Shown piece after piece: positions 8,081 through 15,211 of a DNA stretch of 64,000 nt. Both the position numbers and the translations under genes were made by a program. Origin of the DNA: Pigmentibacter sp. JX0631 (lineage in GTDB: Bacteria > Bdellovibrionota_B > Oligoflexia > Silvanigrellales > Silvanigrellaceae); NCBI RefSeq assembly GCF_029873255.1, contig NZ_CP123622.1:1334501-1398500 (forward strand), in the 5' to 3' direction. Below the pieces are notes generated by a model that ran no database searches, was not told the DNA's origin, and was given only the letters and a program-made list of their open reading frames with translations. Positions within the stretch are counted from its first letter, which is position 1. The number at the start of each line of letters is the position of its first letter.

Positions 8081-9208
8081 ATGGAAAACTTAGATTTTAC
8101 AAATTACAGAAGTACTTTGGAAAAAAAATATGCAGAATTAAAAAAAAATAAAGATTTTATAACAGGATATCCTGGAAACCAAAATTTTGATTATTCAATA
8201 TTAAGTAAATTTTTTGAATTTGCTTTAAATAATATTGGAGATCCTTTACTGCAATCTAATTTTACATTAAATACTCATGAATTTGAAAGAGATGTTATAA
8301 CTTTTATTTCTAATTTATACAAAAAAGAAAATGATGTGTGGGGTTACATTACAAATGGAGGAACAGAAGGAAATTTAACTGGAATTCATATTGGTCGCTC
8401 GCATTATCCCGAAGGAATAATTTATTTTAGTGCGCATAGCCATTATAGTGTTGCAAAAGCAATAGAGTTAACAAGAAGCAAATCAAGTTGCATTTCTGTT
8501 CTCCCGAATGGTGAAATAAGTTATCTTGAATTAAAAGAAAAAATAATAGAAAATATAAATCAACCAGTCATTATTTTAGCAAATATAGGCACAACTATGA
8601 CTGGTGCTATTGATGACATTCAAACAATAAAAGAAATTTTAAGTGACCTAAATATTAGCAATTATTATATCCATTGTGATGCTGCTTTTCATGGATTAAT
8701 TTTACCATTTTGCAATTTACCAACACCTTTAAATTTAAATGATTTTCACAGTATTTCGGTAAGCGGGCATAAATTAATAGGATCTCCAATACCTTGTGGA
8801 GTATTTTTAACACACCAAAATGTTGTAGATAAAATTAAACATTATATTGAGTATATTAAAAGTGGTGACTGCACTATTTCAGGTTCAAGAAATGGAATTA
8901 CTCCTTTAATTCTTTGGTGTGCAATTCATCAAAAAACCTATGATGAATTTAAAAATATAGCGCAAGAATGTATAGTTAAGGCTGAATATGCCCGAGATAA
9001 AATGTTACTTAATGGAATACAAGCTTGGACAAATCAATATTCACCAATAGTATTGTTTAAAAAGCCATCTAATGAAATGATAAAAAAATGGAGTATAGCT
9101 CCATATGAAAATATTTCGCACATCATCACAACACCTAATTTACCTTATGAAACAATTGATAAACTAATCGACGATCTTGTTTTAGATAAAGCAAAATCAG
9201 TTGACTAG
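8081..9208 (+). CDS. hdc: PLP-dependent histidine decarboxylase
   Basis: 375 residues, matching in length and local sequence the pyridoxal-phosphate histidine decarboxylases of Morganella/Klebsiella type. Seen: GYPGNQNFDYS near the start, YITNGGTEGN (cofactor-binding loop), SAHSHYSVAKA (ring-stacking histidine), ANIGTTMTGAIDD, HCDAAFHG, and SVSGHKLIGSPIPCG with the Schiff-base lysine K231. It would convert histidine to histamine and CO2 in the cytoplasm. The start at 8081 has GAGG 6 bases upstream; a TTG at 8069 precedes the ribosome site and is rejected. No histidine/histamine antiporter or siderophore gene is next to it, so acid resistance, siderophore precursor supply or host signalling are all open. 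A terminator follows. Confidence 0.9.
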   Translation: MENLDFTNYRSTLEKKYAELKKNKDFITGYPGNQNFDYSILSKFFEFALNNIGDPLLQSNFTLNTHEFERDVITFISNLYKKENDVWGYITNGGTEGNLTGIHIGRSHYPEGIIYFSAHSHYSVAKAIELTRSKSSCISVLPNGEISYLELKEKIIENINQPVIILANIGTTMTGAIDDIQTIKEILSDLNISNYYIHCDAAFHGLILPFCNLPTPLNLNDFHSISVSGHKLIGSPIPCGVFLTHQNVVDKIKHYIEYIKSGDCTISGSRNGITPLILWCAIHQKTYDEFKNIAQECIVKAEYARDKMLLNGIQAWTNQYSPIVLFKKPSNEMIKKWSIAPYENISHIITTPNLPYETIDKLIDDLVLDKAKSVD

Positions 9209-9230
9209 TTTAAGTTAAATATATAAATAT

Positions 9231-9269
9231 TAAAACACTCTAATTTGAATTATAATTTAGAGTGTTTTA
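9231..9269 (+). terminator. Rho-independent terminator after hdc
   Basis: The arms TAAAACACTCTAATT and AATTTAGAGTGTTTTA pair around a short AT loop and are followed by a T-rich tract. It lies about 20 bases past the hdc stop and ends just before the ribosome site of the next gene. Confidence 0.82.
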
Positions 9270-9287
9270 TTTTTATTTGGAGAAATA

Positions 9288-9718
9288 ATGAAAAATATAA
9301 AGCATTATCTATTTTCTTCTTCATTCTTTTTTTTGTTACCTTTTAGTTCCTATGCGAATTGCAAATTACCTGACTCCCTTGCTAATAAAAGTATTATTTC
9401 AAAAGTTTCACAGCTTTTTACAAAAGAAAACCCACTAGCTGGTGAATTAATGAAACTTAGCTTTAATAAAGACGGAACTTATATAAACAACTATCTTACC
9501 AGCGAAAAAAATATTCTGGGAAATATACGTATAAAAAAGTAACAGAATCTGTAGCTTTTTATTCTGCAGAAGAAGAATTTGAGAACAAAATTACAAAGTA
9601 TGAAGTTTGGTTACATTGTACTAATAATGTTTCAGGAAAATATGTTTATCGACAAGAAGATGGAGCAATATCTCCACAAGTACGCTCTAATGTCGGAGAG
9701 TATTTTTTTGATAGATAA
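9288..9718 (+). pseudogene. Small exported protein, frame broken in an A7 tract
   Basis: The first part (9288-9542, 84 residues) has a clear signal peptide (FFFLLPFSSYANC) after an ATG with GGAG upstream. The frame stops soon after a run of seven A at about 9504-9510. With one extra A (A8) it continues without interruption to the stop at 9716-9718, giving about 143 residues with a sensible sequence: SEKKYSGKYTYKKV, then KITKYEVWLHCTNNV and YVYRQEDGAISPQ. The second part is coding-like and has no start of its own. It is therefore a frameshifted gene, a sequencing error, or a gene rescued by polymerase slippage. I recognise no family. Confidence 0.7.
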
Positions 9719-9729
9719 ATAAACTTCCT

Positions 9730-10680
9730 TTAATTATAATTTAATGAAACTAAAAACCTATTTTTATCTTCCAAGTCCCCTAAAGAAAAATACTGTTCTT
9801 TAGGTAAATTCCAAATTGAGTGATTATTTGGATAAATTTGAATTTTTTGCTCAAAAACTTTTTCTGGTTGTCCATGAGCTAATTCCATCGCAAATATATA
9901 CTCTGCAGAATATAACAAATTATATTTACCAGTATAATTTGTTATATTCTTTCCTATTTTAAGCCCCATATCTTCACTAACTAAAGCTAATTTTGGTTCA
10001 TAGTTTTTTACAGATATATCTAAATTTTCCCATTCGTCAAAAGTTACATATGGAGGATTACTTACAATAACTTCAGCTGCCCCATATTCATTTTTTAATT
10101 TTATAAAACTTTCTTCTAAATTTAAATCAAGTTGAAGAAAGATAGTATTTTGCACATTATTTTTTTCAGCATTGATTTTTGCTACATTTAAAGCATCTGC
10201 AGAAATATCTACTCCAATGACTTTTGCATTTGGATATTTTTTAGCTAAAGCAATAGCTAAGCAACCTGATCCTGTGCAAAAATCAAAAATAACTGTCGGA
10301 GAAATATTTTTTAATTTTAAATATTGCAAAACAATATCAAGCAAAGTTTCTGTTTCAGGGCGAGGAATTAACACCCTTTCATCAACAAATAGCTCTAATT
10401 CATGCCAGTATTTTTTCTGTAATAAATATGCAACGGGCTCTCCTTGTAACCTTTTCGTTACAAGATCTCGATAATTTTTTCGTTCAACTTCATTTAAAGG
10501 TTTATCTATCTGAATATAAAGCTGTACTTTAGGTAAATTTAAAACATGACTAAGTAACAATTGTGCATCTAAAAGTGGCGTTTCTATTCCGCTATTTGCA
10601 AACCGTTTTGTCGTCCAATTCAAAATTTCTCGAATCGTCCAAACAGTTTCTTTTTTATTTTGCTCAACGTTTTGCTTCAT
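9730..10680 (-). CDS. prmC: Peptide chain release factor N5-glutamine methyltransferase
   Basis: 316 residues. PrmC (HemK) methylates the glutamine of the GGQ motif in release factors RF1 and RF2. The N-terminal helical domain carries the RF-recognition segment, then RVLIPRPETETLLDI, the SAM-binding FDFCTGSGCLAIALAKKYP and VIGVDIS, and the substrate motif VSNPPYV. The gene starts 4 bases after the prfA stop, giving the common prfA-prmC pair in which target and modifier are made together. The C-terminal tail is somewhat longer and less conserved than in E. coli. Confidence 0.95.
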   Translation of the reverse strand: MKQNVEQNKKETVWTIREILNWTTKRFANSGIETPLLDAQLLLSHVLNLPKVQLYIQIDKPLNEVERKNYRDLVTKRLQGEPVAYLLQKKYWHELELFVDERVLIPRPETETLLDIVLQYLKLKNISPTVIFDFCTGSGCLAIALAKKYPNAKVIGVDISADALNVAKINAEKNNVQNTIFLQLDLNLEESFIKLKNEYGAAEVIVSNPPYVTFDEWENLDISVKNYEPKLALVSEDMGLKIGKNITNYTGKYNLLYSAEYIFAMELAHGQPEKVFEQKIQIYPNNHSIWNLPKEQYFSLGDLEDKNRFLVSLNYN

Positions 10681-10684
10681 TAAA

Positions 10685-11758
10685 TTATTTACCTTCAGCT
10701 TGTAACTTTAACGCTTCAGCTTGATAATACTGTCTCAACATCGAAAGCATATCTTGAATATCACCTTCCATAAAAGCATCTATAGAATGGATAGTATAAT
10801 TTATTCTGTGATCTGTTACACGCGATTGAGGAAAATTATAGGTACGAATTCGTTCACTCCTATCTCCCCTTCCGACTTGTGATTTTCTTTCTTCAGAAAA
10901 AGCTTTTTCTTTCTCTATTTCAGCAGCTTCGAACAGTTTTGCCTGAAGAATTTTCATTGCTTTGGCACGGTTTTTTATCTGTGAACGTTCGTCTTGGCAC
11001 GCAACAACAATTCCGCTTGGTATATGAGTAATACGCACTGCAGAATCAGTTCTGTTGACATGCTGACCACCGGCACCGCCTGCGCGATAAGTATCTATCC
11101 GTAAATCATTTTCATTAATGGATATTTCCACATCGTCAGCTTCAGGTAGCACAGCTACCGTAATTGTAGATGTATGCACTCGTCCTTGCGCCTCTGTTTG
11201 TGGGACTCGCTGAACCCTGTGCACGCCACTTTCGTATTTAAGTACACTGTATACGCCTTCCCCTTCTATTAAAGCGATGACTTCTTTAGTGCCACCTAAT
11301 TCATTTTCATTCAGGGACATGACTTCCATTTTCCATTTTCTTCGTTCAGCATAGCGTGCGTAGGCTCTAAATAATTGCCCAGCAAAAAGACTTGCTTCAT
11401 CGCCTCCCGCTCCAGCTCGAATTTCTAAGAAAATATTTTTTCCATCATTAGGATCTTTAGGTAACAAATGAATAGAGAGTTCTTTTTCTAATTCACTATA
11501 GCGTACTTTCAAAGTCTTTAGCTCTTCAAATGCCATATCACGCATTTCGCCAGTACTTTCAGCTATAAGTTCTTCAGTAGAGACGGTTTCCTCTTCTATT
11601 TTTTTAAATTCACGATACATTCGAACAGTTTCTTCAAGATCAGCACGCTCTTTACTTAATTTTCGAAACTCTGAATTATTAGAAATAACTTCAGGCCGAG
11701 CAAGAAGACTTTCTAACTCTAAAAATCTGCGTTCAATTTTAGCTAGCTGTTGTATCAT
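10685..11758 (-). CDS. prfA: Peptide chain release factor 1
   Basis: 357 residues. The stop-codon recognition tripeptide reads PQT (in [14 protein letters not shown]), the RF1 type rather than the SPF of RF2. The catalytic loop [14 protein letters not shown] has GGQ at residues 230-232. The frame is uninterrupted, as expected for RF1. It lies downstream of rpmE with a terminator-like hairpin between, and directly upstream of prmC. A GGAAAAA stretch precedes the ATG. Confidence 0.96.
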   Translation of the reverse strand: MIQQLAKIERRFLELESLLARPEVISNNSEFRKLSKERADLEETVRMYREFKKIEEETVSTEELIAESTGEMRDMAFEELKTLKVRYSELEKELSIHLLPKDPNDGKNIFLEIRAGAGGDEASLFAGQLFRAYARYAERRKWKMEVMSLNENELGGTKEVIALIEGEGVYSVLKYESGVHRVQRVPQTEAQGRVHTSTITVAVLPEADDVEISINENDLRIDTYRAGGAGGQHVNRTDSAVRITHIPSGIVVACQDERSQIKNRAKAMKILQAKLFEAAEIEKEKAFSEERKSQVGRGDRSERIRTYNFPQSRVTDHRINYTIHSIDAFMEGDIQDMLSMLRQYYQAEALKLQAEGK

Positions 11759-11837
11759 AAGATTTTTCCAATTTTAAAAGGCAAATTATAGATTAAGATT
11801 CAAATTCAGTGAAAGGTTCAAATAACCTTTTTAACAT

Positions 11838-11878
11838 GCAAAAAAGGGAGCATCCAGACGGATATGCCCCCTACTTTT
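11838..11878 (-). terminator. Rho-independent terminator of rpmE
   Basis: Reading the minus strand: AAAAGTAGGGGGCATAT, a short loop, then an arm ending in CTCCC followed by TTTTTT. The GC-rich stem and T-run lie within 60 bases of the rpmE stop and before prfA. Read-through could still feed prfA, since no clear separate promoter is visible in the 140-base gap. Confidence 0.72.
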
Positions 11879-11896
11879 GTTTTTAATTTTAAACAG

Positions 11897-12118
11897 TTAC
11901 TTGTTTGTTTGATTTGCTTTAGCAGCAGCGTATTTACGGTTAAAACGTTCAATACGACCTGCAGTATCAAGAACCTTGTGGTTCCCTGTCCAAAATGGGT
12001 GGCATACACTACAAGTTTCTACTTTTAGTACATTTTTTGTACCACGAGTTTCAAATGTGTTACCGCAAGCGCAGTGTACTTCGCATGGGCCAAATTTAGG
12101 ATGTATGTTTTCTCTCAT
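11897..12118 (-). CDS. rpmE: 50S ribosomal protein bL31 (zinc-binding form)
   Basis: 73 residues. It contains RENIHPKF at the start, a CxC pair in HCACGNTF and CxxC in ETCSVCHPFWTG, so it is the zinc-containing (C+) form. GRIERFNRKYA near the end matches the rRNA-binding tail. TGAGG sits well placed before the ATG. It sits at the bridge between the ribosomal subunits. The rpmE-prfA-prmC order is common in Proteobacteria and relatives. Confidence 0.95.
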   Translation of the reverse strand: MRENIHPKFGPCEVHCACGNTFETRGTKNVLKVETCSVCHPFWTGNHKVLDTAGRIERFNRKYAAAKANQTNK

Positions 12119-12139
12119 AAAAACCTCAGAATTATTAAT

Positions 12140-12167
12140 AGCTTACGCTTATTTCGTCTTGCGTCAA
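12140..12167 (-). promoter_or_regulatory. Candidate sigma-70 promoter of rpmE
   Basis: On the minus strand TTGACG (12167-12162) is followed after 16 bases by TAAGCT (12145-12140), about 22 bases before the rpmE start. The -35 is close to consensus and the -10 is weak. Prediction only. Confidence 0.35.
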
Positions 12168-12275
12168 ATACCTCTTGCCGCGAATGACGGCAACTGAAGA
12201 TGGCAACTAGTAGCAAATGACAGGGTTTGAGTCAACGCCTAATTGCATAGTTTGGAAGAAATCTTTTCTAGACTA

Positions 12276-12303
12276 TTGACATAACTCGTTTTTTTGTTAC
12301 TTT
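12276..12303 (+). promoter_or_regulatory. Candidate sigma-70 promoter of the GIN-domain gene
   Basis: A perfect TTGACA at 12276-12281 is followed after 16 bases by TACTTT at 12298-12303. It lies about 90 bases upstream of the ATG at 12396, leaving a moderately long leader. Prediction only. Confidence 0.42.
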
Positions 12304-12395
12304 ACTAAGGCAGTCTGCATGTCGTTGATATTTTTAAACTCATCCTAAATTCTTTGGATTAAATCATTCACATAGAAATGTAAAAGGGTGTTCTC

Positions 12396-12962
12396 ATGAA
12401 TTCGCATTACCAAAACAGAGTATTGGGTTACTTCTCATCAATTGCTATCGCAAACGATTTCGATGTCGAGATTTTCGTCGGAAAGCCTCAAGGATTAGAA
12501 ATTAGAAGCAAGGAGGGCCTATTCGCTAAAGTTCTCACGGAAGTGAACTCCTTTGGTAAACTGTATATAAGAATGGAGGAGGGCTTTATCCCAAACCATC
12601 GTCCACATATTATTATCCACACACATGTACTTAACTCCTTATATATACGCAACACTGTCAGCGCAAGCGTGTTAGATATTAAAGGGCAGCATTTTAGCTT
12701 TGAAGGAACTGATACCAGTCAATCCAATTTAATAGGGCATGTAGAAAATTTCAAAATAAACATGTTTGGCTCTGCCAAATTAAATGCCATAGAATTAGAA
12801 GCTAAAAATATTTCAGTTTCTTGTAATCATACTTCGCAAATTCGTTTATTTGCACATAATACAATTGCAGGATCTGCTTATGGTAGATCCTATCTCCACT
12901 ATAAGGGCAATCCTGAATTAGCAATTTTTAATGCTGGGCAGTCTTTTATTTCAGCTTTATAA
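12396..12962 (+). CDS. GIN-domain (DUF2807-like) beta-rich protein without visible signal peptide
   Basis: 188 residues. The opening (YFSSIAIANDFDVEIFVGKP) and the repeated short beta strands, ending in SYLHYKGNPELAIFNAGQSF, resemble the 'head GIN' / DUF2807 domain, a right-handed beta-helix found in secreted or surface proteins. AAAGGGTG lies upstream of the ATG. Unlike typical family members it shows no N-terminal signal peptide or lipobox: the domain begins about ten residues in. Either it is cytoplasmic, or exported by an unrecognised route. The repeated contacts suggest a binding or scaffold role, not an enzyme; this is inference. Confidence 0.6.
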   Translation: MNSHYQNRVLGYFSSIAIANDFDVEIFVGKPQGLEIRSKEGLFAKVLTEVNSFGKLYIRMEEGFIPNHRPHIIIHTHVLNSLYIRNTVSASVLDIKGQHFSFEGTDTSQSNLIGHVENFKINMFGSAKLNAIELEAKNISVSCNHTSQIRLFAHNTIAGSAYGRSYLHYKGNPELAIFNAGQSFISAL

Positions 12963-13262
12963 GCATCTTTTCTAATATATTGCTTTATTTTGTGTTGACA
13001 TTTCATTCTAGGAATTATTTTATAACAAAATCAAAAAATAACCATGAAAAGTAATGAAAAAAAGAGCAGTTTAATAAATAAATATCAAGTTTAAAACTGT
13101 TTTAACATCATAAAATTTGATTTAAAAATATATCTATTTTAGCATACCAGCGAATGATATTCAGGAGTGCTGAATATCAAAATTAACAGCTACAAATTAA
13201 TTACATCTGGGAGAAAAACTTTCCGCACTAAGTTTATTTAATTATCTAAAAAAAACTATAAA
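12963..13262. other. Intergenic region before the first insertion sequence
   Basis: About 300 AT-rich bases with no gene. The only clear structure is a perfect inverted repeat at 13155-13179 (listed separately). The stretch ends in the 7-base target site of the insertion sequence. Confidence 0.55.
13155..13179. repeat. Perfect 10-bp inverted repeat with 5-base spacer
   Basis: TGATATTCAG-GAGTG-CTGAATATCA. The arms pair completely. No T-run follows on either strand, so it does not look like an intrinsic terminator. It could be a dimeric-repressor operator or a hairpin. The gene it would have served may have been cut off by the nearby IS insertion. Confidence 0.6.
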
Positions 13263-14282
13263 TGCCAGTTAAGAGTTGAGAATATGTATTTAGAAAAAGA
13301 ACATGTACTTAAAAAGGCATGCAGAAAATCTTCCGAAAACATGTACAAGCAAGCCCTTTGTTGAACGGACTTTAGATGCCGTTTGAATACCACTAGATTC
13401 AATTAGCCAGTTGAATAGGATTTCAATTGATTGTCTAATTGAACTAACAGATTTTGAATATACTTTTTCATCGTATGAGAGAGTTTTTTTACTTCTTGAA
13501 AGTTTAATTGGAGTATGCAAGTTAGAATTTTTTTTAGCCAATTTTTGTTTAGTAAATTGATCGCAGTACGCTCGATCAGCAAATAGTTCTGAGTGATTTA
13601 AATTTAAAAGATCATTCTTAACCGCTGTTAAATCATGTGTTGCAGCACGTGTTATTTTCATTGATACCGGGGAAGCAAGGCGTTTATTTTTAAATAAAGC
13701 AGTAAGATGAAGTTTCAATCCAAAATAAAAAAGATTTTTGGAAGAGCAGAAACCAATTGAAGAAATTTCTTTTGCTGTATTACATTTGTGAGCTCTAAAA
13801 CCCTTTGCCAAGATAATTGGTAAAGAGTCAATTAGAACGAAAGGTTTAGAAGTATTTGAATTTAATTTGAACTTTTTATTCTGTAAAAGGAATTTAGAAA
13901 GTTCAGGAAAAAGATGATTCAGATTGTTAAGTCTAAATAAAAATCCTTCATAAGAAGGTAAATTTGGAAACCATTCACTAAGGAAATTTTTTGTAAATTT
14001 AAAAATTGATTTTATATTTTTAAGTTCATTCAAAATTCCAAAGATGTAAATTGTGATGGTTTCTTCATCAGTAAACGAAGGATTTGAATTAGGACTTATT
14101 TTTAAAAAAATGTAGGGAGAAAGTTGAGAAAAAAATTTGCAGGAAGTAAGGTAAACGGTAATGAGTTGGTTCTGCCAATCCATTGGTAGCTCCTTTGTTA
14201 CTTTGTTTTAAGCAACAATTAACTAACAAATTGGAGCTATTTCTTCAATCTTCACAATATTTTTCTCAACTCTTAACTGGCA
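13263..14282 (-). mobile_element. IS982-like insertion sequence, copy A
   Basis: A 1020-base element with terminal inverted repeats TGCCAGTTAAGAGTTGAGAA (left) and its complement (right), containing one transposase gene on the minus strand. The flanks are CTATAAA (13256-13262) and TTATAAA (14283-14289), a 7-base target duplication with one mismatch. It is almost identical to the second copy at 19376-20395, which lies in the opposite orientation. It ends 36 bases before the start of the next gene and probably separated that gene from its promoter. Confidence 0.9.
13290..14183 (-). CDS. IS982-family transposase, copy A
   Basis: 297 residues. The N-terminal part has the IS982-type FTDEETITIYIFGIL and PSYEGFLFRLNNL segments; the DDE core shows FVLIDSLPIILAKG (first Asp), ELFADRAYCDQ (second Asp) and a C-terminal SIRQSIEILFNWL with the likely Glu. 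A C-terminal GLLVHVFGRFSACL tail matches the family. The reading frame is intact, so the element may still be mobile. It differs from copy B at two residues (NTSKPF versus NTTKPF; ESSGIQ versus ESGGIQ). The GGAG element lies before the ATG. Confidence 0.88.
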   Translation of the reverse strand: MDWQNQLITVYLTSCKFFSQLSPYIFLKISPNSNPSFTDEETITIYIFGILNELKNIKSIFKFTKNFLSEWFPNLPSYEGFLFRLNNLNHLFPELSKFLLQNKKFKLNSNTSKPFVLIDSLPIILAKGFRAHKCNTAKEISSIGFCSSKNLFYFGLKLHLTALFKNKRLASPVSMKITRAATHDLTAVKNDLLNLNHSELFADRAYCDQFTKQKLAKKNSNLHTPIKLSRSKKTLSYDEKVYSKSVSSIRQSIEILFNWLIESSGIQTASKVRSTKGLLVHVFGRFSACLFKYMFFF

Positions 14283-14318
14283 TTATAAATATTAAATTTT
14301 TAAATTGGTACTGATAAA

Positions 14319-15113
14319 ATGAACGCGAAAAAAATAATCAAATATATCTCAATTATGATTACTCCAAGTATTATTCTCATTAATGCATTTGCTTCAGAAG
14401 TAAATGCAAATTATGACTTACCTCTTGAAAAAAAAGAAATAACTGTTGGCAAAAGCAAATATTCAGATTCTTTGATCAAAAGAAACTGTTATAAATACTC
14501 AGATTATATAGTTGTAGAAGAAGTTGATGGTGGACAAAAAGGCGGTGCACTAATTCGTTTAGAACCAACCAAAAACAATGTAAATATTTTAAAAGTATGT
14601 AAGAATAAAATTTCAGATTTTAAAATTAAAATGGTGGCTGATGGGTATTATGGTGGTAAAATAAATCAATTTATCATTAATGATGGCGATGATGGTTTTG
14701 GATCTGAATTTCTATTTCAAATATTCGCTATTAAAAATAATAAATTAACTAAAGTATTCCAAGATTTAAGACATGACAATCAAAGTTATGAATATATAAA
14801 AACTTCACAAAATAAATTAGGAGTACGTTACTGGAAAAGTTTAAAAGTTGAAAATGACTGCCTTGTAAAAGATACCACTTGCCTAGATAAAATTAGGGTT
14901 GCAAATAAAATATCAACTGACTTAAATTTTAACAATTGTATAAAGTCAATAGAACAAAGAATTTCTACATTAAAAAATGAACCGTACGATGTTAGTTACT
15001 TAAATAACACTTCAGGAAATCAATTCTTTGTCTATATTGAAATTCCAGATATTTATTCCTCAAAAAATTATAAAATATTGGATAAAAATGTAGTATGCGA
15101 GAGTAAACCGTAA
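14319..15113 (+). CDS. Exported protein of unknown function
   Basis: 264 residues with a signal peptide of about 30 residues (ISIMITPSIILINAFASE). The mature part is rich in Lys, Asn and Asp, with four or more cysteines (NCYKYSDY, LKVCKNKIS, ENDCLVKDTTCLDK, NNCIKS) that could form disulfides in the periplasm, and a middle segment FIINDGDDGFGSEFLFQIF. I do not recognise a family. Its ribosome site is weak, and the insertion sequence ends 36 bases upstream, so its native promoter is probably gone unless the IS drives it. Confidence 0.6.
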   Translation: MNAKKIIKYISIMITPSIILINAFASEVNANYDLPLEKKEITVGKSKYSDSLIKRNCYKYSDYIVVEEVDGGQKGGALIRLEPTKNNVNILKVCKNKISDFKIKMVADGYYGGKINQFIINDGDDGFGSEFLFQIFAIKNNKLTKVFQDLRHDNQSYEYIKTSQNKLGVRYWKSLKVENDCLVKDTTCLDKIRVANKISTDLNFNNCIKSIEQRISTLKNEPYDVSYLNNTSGNQFFVYIEIPDIYSSKNYKILDKNVVCESKP

Positions 15114-15125
15114 AGATATTTATAA

Positions 15126-15211
15126 CATTCTGACAATTCAAAATAATTAGAAATTCACAGTTAATTCATTCTGACAGTTCAAAATAATCATGAATTCACA
15201 GTTAATTCATT
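15126..15211. repeat. Tandem 41-bp direct repeat at the 3' end of the flavoprotein gene
   Basis: Units at 15126-15166 and 15167-15207 share 37 of 41 bases by eye; the next four bases begin a third unit. On the minus strand both units contain a version of the gene's last codons (NELTVNS-stop and NELTVNF-stop), so the duplication copied the C-terminal coding end and put the second copy just after the stop. Confidence 0.8.

Noticed and set aside
15126-15211. Direct repeat as an attachment site
   Set aside because: The units are adjacent and copy the gene end, without an integrase or tRNA nearby; a simple tandem duplication explains them.
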